A stretch of DNA of 64,000 nt from Lysobacteraceae bacterium (GCA_028871555.1 JAGWNA010000005.1:25212-89211); one strand, 5' to 3'. Numbered from the stretch's first letter, positions 19,426 to 29,694 are shown. Notes: generated by a model not told the origin, from the letters alone. Program-made: numbers and translations.

Positions 19426-20214
19426 CTATACCGGCCGGACCACGGCATCGGTTGAAAACAGATAGGGGAAACCCGTCTTTTCCATCAACGCATCGCGGAC
19501 CCGTGCCAGCCATGCCCTTGCCTGCGGGTCCTGCTCGAACAGGATGTGCATCGCCGGGTTTTCCAGCCCGACCACGTAGGGCGTCATGATGGTGGGATAC
19601 AGGGCAAGGTCTGCCAGGTTGACCCTGGCTTGGCCGCCCAGGAACGGGCCATCCCCCAGCTGCTGCAGAAACTCGCCAAGCAGTCGATGCCGCATCGCCG
19701 GCAGGCTTTCATCCCAACGGGTGCCTCGGGCATGGGCGCGGATGAAACCCACATGTTTCAGTATCCATGGGTAGAACAGGCGCAGATACCAGGGGATGGG
19801 TTTGCAGGCATGCAGCACTTCGCCGTAACGCCATCGATCCTTCAGCCAGGTCAGGTAGCTGCCGTGATGGTGCAGCAATTCGCGAAAGAAGGCCGGCATG
19901 AAGTTGTCGCTGACCCATCGGTCCGCTTTCAGGATGGCCGCCCTCGAGTGCGCATCGGCGCCCAGAATGGAAGGCTGGGGATAGCGCTGATCCAGCCAGA
20001 TGCAGATGTCGGTCGAGTTCTGCCGTGTTTCGCCGTCGACCGTGATGGTCGGCACGATTTTTCTCAGGTTGAGCTTGTCGACGAACGCAAGTTCCGCCTT
20101 GGTCACCGGATCGAGATGGACCGTCTCGAACGGGACGCTTTTGAAATGCAGTACGGCGGCAACCTTGGCGGCGTACGGACTGGTGCAGTAGACATAGAGC
20201 GTCGGTGCGGTCAT
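19426..20214 (-). CDS. glutathione S-transferase family protein
   Basis: Predicted glutathione transferase. The N-terminal thioredoxin-fold half (residues 1-80) begins TLYVYCTSPYAAKVAAVLHF, with a Cys-Thr-Ser-Pro near the position of the catalytic residue, and carries the conserved cis-proline region KIVPTITVDGETRQNSTDICIWLD. The helical C-terminal half is about 90-262 and contains the N-capping-box-like VNLADLALYPTIM. It is longer than most bacterial GSTs (about 200-230) because of an insert around residues 115-160 rich in Trp, Tyr and Arg. The substrate is unknown. The gene stands alone downstream of the cyclic-glucan synthase on the same strand. Confidence 0.82.
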   Translation of the reverse strand: MTAPTLYVYCTSPYAAKVAAVLHFKSVPFETVHLDPVTKAELAFVDKLNLRKIVPTITVDGETRQNSTDICIWLDQRYPQPSILGADAHSRAAILKADRWVSDNFMPAFFRELLHHHGSYLTWLKDRWRYGEVLHACKPIPWYLRLFYPWILKHVGFIRAHARGTRWDESLPAMRHRLLGEFLQQLGDGPFLGGQARVNLADLALYPTIMTPYVVGLENPAMHILFEQDPQARAWLARVRDALMEKTGFPYLFSTDAVVRPV

Positions 20215-20315
20215 GGCCGGTCCTGATCACGGAACAAGGGTGGCAAGGGCCGGGTTGATTAAACCTGTTCTGATGGCGAATTCAAGCCTGCCATGATGCG
20301 CTGGCCAGAGTGGAG

Positions 20316-23300
20316 TCACTCGGTCCGCGGATGATCGATTTCCACGCGGTGCTCCACGTTGTCGTCGACCAGCGCGATGCGGCCATCTGCCTGCGCAACG
20401 CCATCGAGCCGCGTGGCGCCGGTGGTGCCGGCGGCACGTTGGCGCAGGATGATCCGGTACCACGTGTCGCGATGGCGATAGCTCATCGTGAAGCCTTCCC
20501 ATTCGGCCGGCAGCACCGGGGCGAAGCGCAGGTGTCCGGCTTCCAGTCGCAGGCCGAGCAGGGATTCGACGACCAGGCGGTACATCCAGCCGGCCGAGCC
20601 GGTGTACCAGCTCCAGCCGCCGCGACCGACGTGCGGCTCGACCGCGTAGACGTCGGCGCTGACCACGTAGGGCTCGACCTTGTAGGTCTCGATCTTCGTC
20701 GCATCGCTGCCGCGGTTGACCGGGTTGATCATGTCCAGCAGCTCCCATGCGCGTGCGCTGTCGCCCAGTTCGGCAAAGGCCATCGCGGCCCAGATCGCGG
20801 CGTGGGTGTACTGGCCGCCGTTCTCGCGCACGCCGGGCACGTAGCCCTTGATGTAGCCGGGCTCCAGCGCGCCCAGGTCGAACGGCGGTGCGAGCAGTTG
20901 CACCAGGCCGGCGTCGCGGCGTACCAGGTGCCGGTCGAGCGAGGCCATCGCCTGGCGCTGGCGCTCGGGCGATCCCATGCCGGACAGCACCGACCAGCTC
21001 TGCGCGATCGAGTCGATGCGGCATTCGTCGTTGCCGGCCGAACCCAGCGGCGTGCCGTCGTCGAAGTACGCGCGGCGGTACCATGCGCCATCCCAGCCGT
21101 GCTGTTCCAGCGCCGCGCGCAGCTTGCCGACCTCGTCCATGCAGCGCTGCGCGAAGCCATTGTCGTCGTGCAGGCGGGCCACTTCGGCGAAGCGCGTCAG
21201 CACCTCGCAGGAGAAGAAGCCCAGCCACACGCTTTCGCCGCGGCCGGCTTCGCCGACCTTGTTCATGCCGTCGTTCCAGTCGCCGCTGCCGATCAGCGGC
21301 AGTCCGTGCGCGCCGCGCGGCAGGCTGTGCTCGATCGCCCGCACGCAATGCCGATACAGCGTTTCACCCAGGCGCGAGTGCTGCGGCAGGTCGTAATAGG
21401 ATTCCTCGCCTTCGCGCAGCCGACGGCCATCCAGGTAGCCCACCGGTTCATCCAGCACGCCGGTGTCGGCGGTGGCGAGCACATAGCGGCTGGCGGCCAG
21501 CGGCAACCACAGGTAATCGTCGGAACATTGCGTGCGCACGCCGCGATCCAGCGGAGGGTGCCACCAGTGCTGCACGTCGCCCTCGGGGAACTGGTGCGCC
21601 GCGCACAGCAGCAGTTGCCGGCGGGCGAGCTCCGGTGCGGCGTGCAGCAGCGCCATCGAATCCTGCAACTGGTCGCGAAAGCCGAAGGCGCCGCCGGACT
21701 GGTAGTAGCCGCTGCGCGCCCAGAAGCGGCAGGCGATGGTCTGGTACAGCAGCCAGCCGTTGGTCAGCACGTTGAGCGCCGGCTCCGGCGTGCCGATCTG
21801 GATCGTGCCCAGGGTGCGCGTCCAGTATGCGCGCACCCTGGCCAGCGCCTCGGTCGCCGCACCGCTGCCGCGGAACCGGCGCACCAGCGCGCTGGCGTCG
21901 GTGTCGTCGCGGCCCAGGCCCAGCCGGAAGATCACCTCGCGTTCGCCGCCGTCGGCCAACTCCATGTTCAACTGCAGGGCCGCGCAGGGGTCCAGCGCCG
22001 CGCCGACCCGGCCGGACAGGTGCGTCCGTTCCAGCGCCGCCGGCGCGCGGGTGCTGCCGTTGCGGCCAAGGAATTCGCTGCGGTCGCCGTCGATGCCGTG
22101 GCCGCGGTCGGCCACGTCGAAAAATGCCACCCGGTCCGGGAACTCGGTGTTGTACGCATTGCGGGCGAACAGCGCGCCGCTGGCCGGGTCGGACTCGGTC
22201 ACCACGTGCATCGCGGTTTTTTCGCGCAGGTCGCCGAGCAGCCACTCGACGTAGCCGGTGACCGACAGCCGGCGCGTCTGGCCCGACGTGTTGCGCAACT
22301 TCAGCACCGAGAATTTCACCGGGGCGTCCAGCGCCACGTACACCCACAGCTCGGAATGAATGCCGTCCTCGTAATGCTCGAACACGCTGTAGCCGAAGCC
22401 GTGGCGGGTCACGTAGCTGCCGCTGCCGCGACTGGGCAGCGGCGTCGGCGACCAGACCTGGCCGGTCTCCTCGTCGCGCAGATACAGCGCCTCGCCGCTG
22501 GCATCGCCGACCGGGTCGTTGTACCACGGCGTCAGGCGGAACTCGTGCGCATTCTCGCCCCAGGTGTAGGCGCTGCCGCTTTCGGAAATTACGGTGCCGA
22601 AATATGGATTGGCCAGCACGTTCACCCACGGTGCCGGCGTGGTTTGCCCGGCGGCCAGGGTGATCACGTATTCGCGGCCATCCGCGCTGAAGCCGCCGTG
22701 CGGATTGCCCAGCTGCAGCGGGTCCGGCGCCGCGGTCGGCGCCGCCGGCGACGGCATGGGCCGCCGTGCGCGGCTCGGCTCGAAGCGCGGCGCATGCGTT
22801 TCCGGTCGGCGCTGGCCGATCTGCTCGGCCAGGCTGCCGCGGCTGCCGGACACGATGATCCGCGCGCTTGCCTGCACCACGATCCGATCCTCGCTGGACA
22901 GCTGCTGCGCCGGGCGCACGAAGATGCCGCCGGGGCGATCGAGCAGGCCCGCTTCGCTGCCGGAGGCGATCAGCCCCATGATCTGATCCTGCAGCTCCTG
23001 CCGGTAGCCGAAGCGGTCCTCGTTCCAGATCAGCAGATCCACCGCCAGCCCCTTCTGGCGCCAGTACGCGTGGGCCTGCACCAGCTGGCGCACCAGTTCG
23101 ATCCGCGACGGCTCGGCGATCTGCAGCAGCACGATCGGCAGGTCGCCGGAGATCGACTGCCCCCACAGCCCGGACTGGCCGCGCCGGTTGCCCAGCAGGA
23201 TGCCGGGCCTGGCGCGCAGGCTCGCGTTGGGGTAGATGATCGAGGTGGCCATGTGCTCGTACAGCTGGGCGTCGGCCAGCGTGGCGTTGAGCTGGCGCAG

Positions 23301-26300
23301 CAGCACCTGGCTGTGCGTCCAGGCCATGTCGAACACGCGGTCGGCGAGCAGGCGGTCGCGGTATTTGTTGATCAGCTGCAGGCATTCGGCGCGGCTTTCG
23401 CCCAAGCCGGTGACCAGGTCGACCGTGGCCGACTGCTCCGGTTCCAGCGTGATCCGGCAACGGATCGCCACGATCGGGTCGAGCACCGGGCCGGCGCTGT
23501 CGGAGAGCCGCGTCTGCTCCAGATCCAGCACCTGCGGCTGCGCCAGTTCTCGGCCGCGGCCGATGAAGCGGGCGCGATCGGTCTCGTAGGAAATTTCGTC
23601 GATGTCGGCGTTGTGCACGGCCAGCAGATGGCACATCCACGGCACCGCTTCGCCATGCGCGCGCGGCCGCCGGCTGCACACGATCGCCTGCAGTGCCGGC
23701 ACCAGTTCGGTCTGTACGAACAGTTTGCTGAAGGCCGGGTGCAGCGCATCGGCCAGCGCCGGCGCCAGCACCACTTCGGCATAGCTGGTCAACTCGATCG
23801 TGCGCCGCGTGCGGTCGCGGTTGGTGATGCGGGTACGGCGCAGTTCGATGTTGTCTTCCGGCGACACCACGATCTCGGTGTGCGCGTCGAAATCGCGCTC
23901 GCGCACGCGGAACTCGGCGCGAGCTTCGGAGAAGATCGCCTCGAACAGTTCGGTTTTCTTCAACGTCGGCTGATAGGTGGTGGACCAGTACTCGCCGCTG
24001 GCGACGTCGCGCAGGTAGCAGAACATGCCCCAGTGGTCGCGCGTGATGTCCTCGCGCCAGCGCGTCACCGCCAGTTCGCGGCAACGGCTGTAGCCGCCGC
24101 CGGCGCTGCTCACCATGACGTGGTAGCGGCCGTTCGACAGCAGCTGCACGGCCGGCCGCGGCCGATCCGGGTCGGTGAATACGCGCAGCCGGGCCTCGGT
24201 CACCGGCGGATGGTCGCCCGGCTCGGGGAAACCGGCGGCATGCAGGTACTCGGCCGCGGTCCGCGGGATGCGCTCCTGCAGCAGCAGGCTGGTGGCACGG
24301 AACTGCGGATCGGATTCGAAACGCCGCTGCATCGGACGACCCTGCAGTGCGTAATCCAGCGCCAGCAGGCTCATGCCCTGGTGATGCGCCATGAACGAAT
24401 GCACCACGGCGCGGTGCTGCCCCAGCGGCAACCGCACTGGCGTGTAGTCGACCGCCTCGTACAGGCCGAAGCGGCCTTGCATGCCGGTCTCGGCCAGCCG
24501 TTGCAGATTCCTGCAGGCGGCCGCCGGTGCGACCATCAGTGCCAGGGCGCTGGCATACGGGGCGACCACCACATCGTCGCCGAGGCCGCGCATGAGGCCG
24601 AGCCCGGGCACCCCGAACGCCCGGTATTGGTAGGTGAAATGGGCGTCGCGCATGTTGTAGGCGGACTCGGACACGCCCCAGGGCAGGTCGAGCTGGTTGC
24701 CGTATTCGATCTGCCGCGCCACCGCGGCGTGGCAGCTCTGGTCGAGCAGGGTGTGCCGGTAGGTGGGCATCACCAGCAGCGGCATCAGGTATTCGAACAT
24801 CGAGCCGGTCCACGACAGCAGCACCGGTTCGCCGCCGCTGGTGGTCAGCAGGCGGCCCAGCGCGAACCAGTTGTCCTGCGGCAGCTGGCCCTGGGCGATG
24901 GCCACGAAACTGGTCAGCCGCGCTTCCGACGCGAGCAGGTCGTAACAGCTCGTGTCGAGCCGGCGCTCGCCGACGTTGTAGCCGATCGCCAGCAGGTCGC
25001 GCGTGCGGTCGTAGAGGAAGCGGTAATCCATCAGCGCCATGCTGCCCGCCTGCTGCGCCAGTAGCGTGAGCAGCGCTTCGCGTTCGCGTGCGCGCTCGCG
25101 CAACGCGTCGGCTCCGGCTTCGGCCGGCCAGCACAGTGGCTCGATCCGCGCCAGCTGGCGCAGCGTGGGGATGCCGCGGAAGCCGCCATCGTCGTCGCTC
25201 GGCGGGTCGAGGTTGAAGCGGGTCACATCGTCCAGCAGCTCGCTGCACTGGTCGCGCAGCGCGGCGAGCCAGAATGCGGCTTCGCTGCCGGGTTCGACGG
25301 CCAGTTGCTGCGGCAAGGCGCGGATGCTTTCCAGTTGTCGTTGCAGCACGGCAACGGCGGCGCCGGTGGTGGCCGGCGGCGCGGCCAGGGCGCCGGCCAG
25401 TTCCTGCTGCAGCGGTTTCAGCGCGCCGGCATCGGTGCCGGCGAGCGCATCGTGCAGGACGCACACGGTGTCGAGCAGGCCCTGCAGCATGCGCGGCCGG
25501 AACACCGCCTCGTCGAGCAGACCCAGCAGGCCCGGCCGCAGGGTCAGCAGGTGGCCGGCAAGATTGCCGCTGTCCACCGACGACACGTAGTACGGCGTCA
25601 GTGGCTGCAGGGTCAGCGTGTCGTACCAGTTGTAGAAATGGCCGCGATGGCGTGCCAGCTTCTGCAGCGTGGCGAGCGTCTGGCCGGCGCGCTCGAGCAG
25701 GCGGCCGGCACTCAGGAAGCCGAAGTCGTAGCCGGCCAGATGGGCCAGCAGCGCCAGCCCGATGTTGGTGGGGGAGGTCCGGTGGGCGATCACCGGCTCC
25801 GGCTGCTCTTGCAGGTTGTCCGGCGGCAGCCAGTGGTCGTCGGGTCCGACGTGGGTGTCGAAGAAGGCCCAGATCCTGCGCGCCAGCACGCGCAGGAACC
25901 GCTGCTGCGCCGGCGTCGGCGCAAATACGGCCAGCCGATGCGGCTTGTTGACCCACCATGCGATCCACGGCGATAGCAGCCACAGCAGCAGGAGCGGTGC
26001 CGCCACCGGCAGCGCCGACGGACGCTGCACCGCCAATGTCGCGGCCAGCAGCACGGCCAGCAGCGGACCGATCCACAGCAGGCGCCATAGTGCGCCGGGG
26101 GTGTTGCTGCCGGAGCGCTCGACCTCGCTGGAGCTTCGCCACTGCAACAGATGCTGCCCGCTGATCGCCATGCGCCACAGCGTGCGCACGATCGCATCGA
26201 GGCTGTACAACACCTCATGCGGCAGCCACGTCAGCATCAGCAGCATGCGGGCCAGGTGCTGGCCGGTGTCGTGCAGGTTGGCGCGCAGATGCTGGTCCAG

Positions 26301-28952
26301 CTGCACATCGTGCGGTTTGCGCATCAGATCCAGCAGTGCCGACAGCAGCGGCGGGATCAGCGCCATCGCCAGCACCGCCAGCGTCCATGACGGCACCGGC
26401 GACAGCAGCAGCCAGCCGCACACCAGCAGCGTCAGCAGCGATGCCGGCACCAGGCTGCGGCGCAGGTTGTCCAGGATCTTCCAGCGCGACAGTGCGGTCA
26501 GTGCGTTCCTGCGCCAGCCGTCGTGTGCGGTCGGCGCCCACGGCAGCAGCCACGGCAGCAGCTGCCAGTCGCCGCGTATCCAGCGATGGCGCCGCTTCAC
26601 GTCGGCGCCGTAGTGCGTCGGATATTCCTCGTACAACTCCACGTCGCTGAGCAGGCCGGCGCGAGCGTGGCAGCCTTCGACCAGATCGTGGCTGAGGATG
26701 CGGTTTTCCGGAAAGCGGCCGTCCAGGGTGCGCTCGAACGCATCGACGTCGTAGATGCCCTTGCCGATGAACGAGCCTTCGCGGAACACGTCCTGATAGA
26801 CGTCCGACACCATCTGCGTATACGGGTCGATGCCTGCATCGCTGCCGTACAGTTGCGCGTAGCGCGAGCGGGCGGTGCTGGGCAGGCTGATGCCCACGCG
26901 CGGCTGCACGATCGCATAGCCCGCCACCACGCGCCGCCTTTCGGGGTCGTACACCGCACGATTGAGCGGGTGGTCGATGGTGGCGATGATCTGCCGCGCC
27001 GAGTCGCGGGGCAACTGGGTGTCGGTGTCGAGCGTGATGACGTATTGCACCGCAGACAGGTCGGCGATGTCGCCGACGATCAGCATGAAACGCTCGTGGC
27101 CGTTGCCGCGCAGCAGCGCGTTGAGGTCGGCCAGCTTGCCGCGCTTGCGCTCGTGCCCCATCCAGCATCGCTCGGTGACGTTCCAGCGTCGTGGCCGGTG
27201 GAACATGAAAAAGCGGTCCACATCGGCCTTGGCGTAGCGCACGTTGAGCGCATCGATGCGCCGGCGCGCCAGTTGCAGCAGAGCCGCATCGCCGGGCAGG
27301 ACTTCACTGGCGGCATCGGCGAAATCGGTAAGCAGCGCAAAATGCAGGTTGGGGTCGCGATTGCCGAGGAAGCGCACTTCGAGGGCTTCCATCAGCGCAT
27401 CGATGTCCTGCGCGCTGGCGAACAGGCTGGGTATCGCCACCAGCGTGCGTGCGCGGGGCGGGATGCCGCCCGAATAATCCATGCGCGGCAACCGCTGCGG
27501 CACGACCGACAGTGTCGCCAGCCGGTTGAGCAGGCTCAGCGCCAGCTGGCTGGCGAGAATCGTGGCGGGAACGGCGAGCGCCAGCAGCGCCCAGGGTGGC
27601 AGCTGATCATGCGCGGCCTCGAGCACCAGCGGCCGTGCGAACGCCAGCGTGAGCAGCGCCAACAGGCCCAGGTAAAGCGGCAGCGGCCTTTTCTCGACCA
27701 GGCGCCACAGGGCCGGGCCCGATCCCGGACGTACGCCCAGACGTCGTTCCAGCGCGGGGCGGCCGTGGTCGATCAGATAGAAGCCGACGTGCTGCTGCAG
27801 CGAAAATGCGGCATTCGGCCCGGCATGCTCGCGGCACAGCCCGATCGCGGATTCGGCGACCTGCTGCTCGGTCAGCCGATGCCGGCGCGCCATCGCCTCC
27901 ACCACATGCCGATAGCGGTCGCGGGTCGCGAAGTCCATCGCCGCATAGATCGCCGCCGGATCCTCGCGCAGGTGCTGTTCGACGACGCTGGTGCGCTCGA
28001 CGAAATCGCGCCAGTCGATCGCCGACAGGGCGCGCAGGCTGCCGATGCTGTTGCTGACGGTCACCTGATTGGCCGCCTGTTGCTGTGCCTCCAGTTGCAC
28101 CAGATGCTCGATGCTCTGGCCGGACTCCGACAGGCGCTGCTCGATCCAGCTCAGCGGCATCGCCAGTCCCGGCCCCTGCCCTTGCAGCCGACGCGCCATT
28201 TCGGCCACGAACGGGCTGGTCATCGGCGCGTCCGAGCGGGCCATGTCGGCGACCACCAGCACCACGCTCTTCGGATCGCGCTCGGCGGTGGCGGTCATGT
28301 TGTCGGCCCAGCGCGCCGCCTCGCAGCAGCAGCGCCAGTCCGCCATCACCCGGGCGGCCACCCGGCGCAGGTTCTCGATCAGCGCCAGTCGCAGCATGAT
28401 CGGGATCGCCCACAACTCGCCCAGTCGCAATGGGCTGACGCTCTGGTAGGCGTTGATGAAACGGCCGAGGCTGACCGTGTCGACCCGCCCGTCGCCGTGC
28501 GCAATGATTTCCAGTGCGATGTCGTACACGCGCGGCAGGCTGGTCGAGGGCGTCGATGCCAGCTGCGGCAGTTCGCGGCTGTAGCCTTGCGGCAGATGCC
28601 GGCGGGCGATGCGGATCTGTTCCTCGATCAGGTAGAGGTTGTCCAGCAGCCACTCGCCGGCCGGGCTGATCTGCCGGTGCTGCCGGGTAGATGTGGTGAG
28701 CTGCTCGCAGGTATGGATCAACACCGATTCGTTGTCGGCCAGCCGGGCCAGCAGCAGATTCCTGCCGTGGCGCGTTCTGAGGCGGTGCTGGCGGGCCAAT
28801 ATCCCGCCGTGGCGCTCCATCTGGTCGGCACTGAACAGTTCATCGCGCAGCGCCGGCTCCTGCTCCGGCCGGGTGCGCGCCGCCGCGCGGCGGCGGCGAA
28901 ATGCGCGCAGGCGCCGCAGCTTGAGCTGATCCAGAATGCCGCCGATGTTCAA
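20316..28952 (-). CDS. ndvB: cyclic beta-1,2-glucan synthase (NdvB/ChvB type, GT84-GH94)
   Basis: Giant inner-membrane enzyme of about 2878 residues that makes cyclic beta-1,2-glucan from UDP-glucose by initiation, elongation, length control and cyclisation. An N-terminal cytosolic region precedes paired hydrophobic segments around residues 425-475, 830-870 and 950-1000. The GT84 catalytic domain lies between the first two, with ITLDTDTQLPRDSARQII near 637. A glucoamylase-like domain follows at about 1320-1560 (DNWFALGRLLTT, LLSWTGSMFEYLMP). The C-terminal GH94 phosphorylase domain has its general-acid region GSGDWNDGMNKVGE near 2557. I chose the TTG at 28952 because AAGGAAGG (28959-28966) sits 6 bases before it; the first ATG, 17 codons upstream, has no such site. 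The product acts in osmoadaptation and host interaction in rhizobia and Xanthomonas; no export gene (ndvA) is adjacent. Confidence 0.93.
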   Translation of the reverse strand: MNIGGILDQLKLRRLRAFRRRRAAARTRPEQEPALRDELFSADQMERHGGILARQHRLRTRHGRNLLLARLADNESVLIHTCEQLTTSTRQHRQISPAGEWLLDNLYLIEEQIRIARRHLPQGYSRELPQLASTPSTSLPRVYDIALEIIAHGDGRVDTVSLGRFINAYQSVSPLRLGELWAIPIMLRLALIENLRRVAARVMADWRCCCEAARWADNMTATAERDPKSVVLVVADMARSDAPMTSPFVAEMARRLQGQGPGLAMPLSWIEQRLSESGQSIEHLVQLEAQQQAANQVTVSNSIGSLRALSAIDWRDFVERTSVVEQHLREDPAAIYAAMDFATRDRYRHVVEAMARRHRLTEQQVAESAIGLCREHAGPNAAFSLQQHVGFYLIDHGRPALERRLGVRPGSGPALWRLVEKRPLPLYLGLLALLTLAFARPLVLEAAHDQLPPWALLALAVPATILASQLALSLLNRLATLSVVPQRLPRMDYSGGIPPRARTLVAIPSLFASAQDIDALMEALEVRFLGNRDPNLHFALLTDFADAASEVLPGDAALLQLARRRIDALNVRYAKADVDRFFMFHRPRRWNVTERCWMGHERKRGKLADLNALLRGNGHERFMLIVGDIADLSAVQYVITLDTDTQLPRDSARQIIATIDHPLNRAVYDPERRRVVAGYAIVQPRVGISLPSTARSRYAQLYGSDAGIDPYTQMVSDVYQDVFREGSFIGKGIYDVDAFERTLDGRFPENRILSHDLVEGCHARAGLLSDVELYEEYPTHYGADVKRRHRWIRGDWQLLPWLLPWAPTAHDGWRRNALTALSRWKILDNLRRSLVPASLLTLLVCGWLLLSPVPSWTLAVLAMALIPPLLSALLDLMRKPHDVQLDQHLRANLHDTGQHLARMLLMLTWLPHEVLYSLDAIVRTLWRMAISGQHLLQWRSSSEVERSGSNTPGALWRLLWIGPLLAVLLAATLAVQRPSALPVAAPLLLLWLLSPWIAWWVNKPHRLAVFAPTPAQQRFLRVLARRIWAFFDTHVGPDDHWLPPDNLQEQPEPVIAHRTSPTNIGLALLAHLAGYDFGFLSAGRLLERAGQTLATLQKLARHRGHFYNWYDTLTLQPLTPYYVSSVDSGNLAGHLLTLRPGLLGLLDEAVFRPRMLQGLLDTVCVLHDALAGTDAGALKPLQQELAGALAAPPATTGAAVAVLQRQLESIRALPQQLAVEPGSEAAFWLAALRDQCSELLDDVTRFNLDPPSDDDGGFRGIPTLRQLARIEPLCWPAEAGADALRERAREREALLTLLAQQAGSMALMDYRFLYDRTRDLLAIGYNVGERRLDTSCYDLLASEARLTSFVAIAQGQLPQDNWFALGRLLTTSGGEPVLLSWTGSMFEYLMPLLVMPTYRHTLLDQSCHAAVARQIEYGNQLDLPWGVSESAYNMRDAHFTYQYRAFGVPGLGLMRGLGDDVVVAPYASALALMVAPAAACRNLQRLAETGMQGRFGLYEAVDYTPVRLPLGQHRAVVHSFMAHHQGMSLLALDYALQGRPMQRRFESDPQFRATSLLLQERIPRTAAEYLHAAGFPEPGDHPPVTEARLRVFTDPDRPRPAVQLLSNGRYHVMVSSAGGGYSRCRELAVTRWREDITRDHWGMFCYLRDVASGEYWSTTYQPTLKKTELFEAIFSEARAEFRVRERDFDAHTEIVVSPEDNIELRRTRITNRDRTRRTIELTSYAEVVLAPALADALHPAFSKLFVQTELVPALQAIVCSRRPRAHGEAVPWMCHLLAVHNADIDEISYETDRARFIGRGRELAQPQVLDLEQTRLSDSAGPVLDPIVAIRCRITLEPEQSATVDLVTGLGESRAECLQLINKYRDRLLADRVFDMAWTHSQVLLRQLNATLADAQLYEHMATSIIYPNASLRARPGILLGNRRGQSGLWGQSISGDLPIVLLQIAEPSRIELVRQLVQAHAYWRQKGLAVDLLIWNEDRFGYRQELQDQIMGLIASGSEAGLLDRPGGIFVRPAQQLSSEDRIVVQASARIIVSGSRGSLAEQIGQRRPETHAPRFEPSRARRPMPSPAAPTAAPDPLQLGNPHGGFSADGREYVITLAAGQTTPAPWVNVLANPYFGTVISESGSAYTWGENAHEFRLTPWYNDPVGDASGEALYLRDEETGQVWSPTPLPSRGSGSYVTRHGFGYSVFEHYEDGIHSELWVYVALDAPVKFSVLKLRNTSGQTRRLSVTGYVEWLLGDLREKTAMHVVTESDPASGALFARNAYNTEFPDRVAFFDVADRGHGIDGDRSEFLGRNGSTRAPAALERTHLSGRVGAALDPCAALQLNMELADGGEREVIFRLGLGRDDTDASALVRRFRGSGAATEALARVRAYWTRTLGTIQIGTPEPALNVLTNGWLLYQTIACRFWARSGYYQSGGAFGFRDQLQDSMALLHAAPELARRQLLLCAAHQFPEGDVQHWWHPPLDRGVRTQCSDDYLWLPLAASRYVLATADTGVLDEPVGYLDGRRLREGEESYYDLPQHSRLGETLYRHCVRAIEHSLPRGAHGLPLIGSGDWNDGMNKVGEAGRGESVWLGFFSCEVLTRFAEVARLHDDNGFAQRCMDEVGKLRAALEQHGWDGAWYRRAYFDDGTPLGSAGNDECRIDSIAQSWSVLSGMGSPERQRQAMASLDRHLVRRDAGLVQLLAPPFDLGALEPGYIKGYVPGVRENGGQYTHAAIWAAMAFAELGDSARAWELLDMINPVNRGSDATKIETYKVEPYVVSADVYAVEPHVGRGGWSWYTGSAGWMYRLVVESLLGLRLEAGHLRFAPVLPAEWEGFTMSYRHRDTWYRIILRQRAAGTTGATRLDGVAQADGRIALVDDNVEHRVEIDHPRTE

Positions 28953-28958
28953 ATCCAG

Positions 28959-28966
28959 CCTTCCTT
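28959..28966 (-). promoter_or_regulatory. strong ribosome binding site deciding the ndvB TTG start
   Basis: On the minus strand AAGGAAGG is followed by 6 bases (CTGGAT) and TTG. It is a far better match to the anti-Shine-Dalgarno than anything before the upstream ATG at 29003. Confidence 0.7.
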
Positions 28967-29139
28967 TACGGGTCGATCGCGATCCGGCCGCATGCGGGTC
29001 CATGCACGGCCATCGGCCCGGAGTGGCGGCCGTGGCGATTGGCAAAGCCCGCTGGCACTGCTTTGACGTTACGCGATACCGTGTGAAGACAACGCAGGGT
29101 ACGATGCTTGCCCATCGACTTTCCTGCCGGAGTTGCCCT

Positions 29140-29592
29140 GTGCCATCGCCGCTGATTCGCCCCGCCACCCTGCGCGACCTGCCTGAGCTGTGTGCCTGGA
29201 ATGCGGCCATGGCGTGGGAAACCGAACGCAAGCAACTGGACCCGGCGCTGCTGGAGCGCGGCATTTCCAGTGTGTTCGAGCAGCCGCGCCGGGGGTTTTA
29301 CCTGGTCGCCGAGCGCGCCGGCGTGGCCGTCGGCAGCCTGCTGCTGACCTACGAATGGAGCGACTGGCGCTGCGGCGATTTCTGGTGGATTCAGAGCGTG
29401 TACGTGACCCCCGAGGCGCGTCGCAGCGGCGTGTTCCGCGCCCTGCATGCCGATGTCCGGCAGCGTGCCGTGGCCGCCGGCGCGGTCGGGCTCCGGCTCT
29501 ACGTGGAAACCGGAAACCAGCGGGCGCAGGCGACCTATGCCGAGCTCGGCATGCAGCGTTGCCACTACTTGATGTACGAGATGGCGCTCTAG
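29140..29592 (+). CDS. GNAT family N-acetyltransferase
   Basis: Predicted acyl-CoA-dependent N-acyltransferase of 150 residues. The GNAT fold is seen in LIRPATLRDLPELCAWN (beta1-alpha1), the central WWIQSVYVTPEARRSGVFRAL, where V-x-P-x-x-R-x-x-G is the acetyl-CoA pyrophosphate loop, and the C-terminal LYVETGNQRAQATYAELGMQRCHYLMYEM. I chose the GTG at 29140 because GGAG (29129-29132) lies 7 bases upstream; an ATG at 29104 would add 12 residues without family similarity. The substrate is unknown. It is divergent from ndvB, and its TAG lies inside the palindromic repeat that follows. Confidence 0.85.
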   Translation: MPSPLIRPATLRDLPELCAWNAAMAWETERKQLDPALLERGISSVFEQPRRGFYLVAERAGVAVGSLLLTYEWSDWRCGDFWWIQSVYVTPEARRSGVFRALHADVRQRAVAAGAVGLRLYVETGNQRAQATYAELGMQRCHYLMYEMAL

Positions 29593-29670
29593 GGATGCTC
29601 TGATTTTGCTCGTCATCCCTGCTTTCGCAGGAATGACGAGCAAGAAGCCGATTGATCAGACCTTCCCTAG
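29589..29670. repeat. 82-bp nested palindrome (family 3), overlaps the GNAT stop codon
   Basis: An outer imperfect inverted repeat (CTAGGGATGCTCTGAT at 29589-29604 against its complement at 29655-29670, two mismatches) encloses an inner hairpin with TTGCTCGTCAT and ATGACGAGCAA arms around a TTTC loop. The inner arms are the widespread proteobacterial 'GTCATTCC...GGAATGAC' repeat. The first bases of the element supply the TAG of the GNAT gene. It lies between convergent genes and may act as a bidirectional terminator. Confidence 0.8.
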
Positions 29671-29694
29671 GGCGGTGGAAGCCAGGCGGGCGCG

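Noticed and set aside
20310..25064. 1584-codon open frame on the plus strand opposite ndvB
   Set aside because: It is the antisense shadow of a high-G+C gene: His/Gln/Arg-rich with no domain, while the minus-strand frame has all NdvB domains in order.
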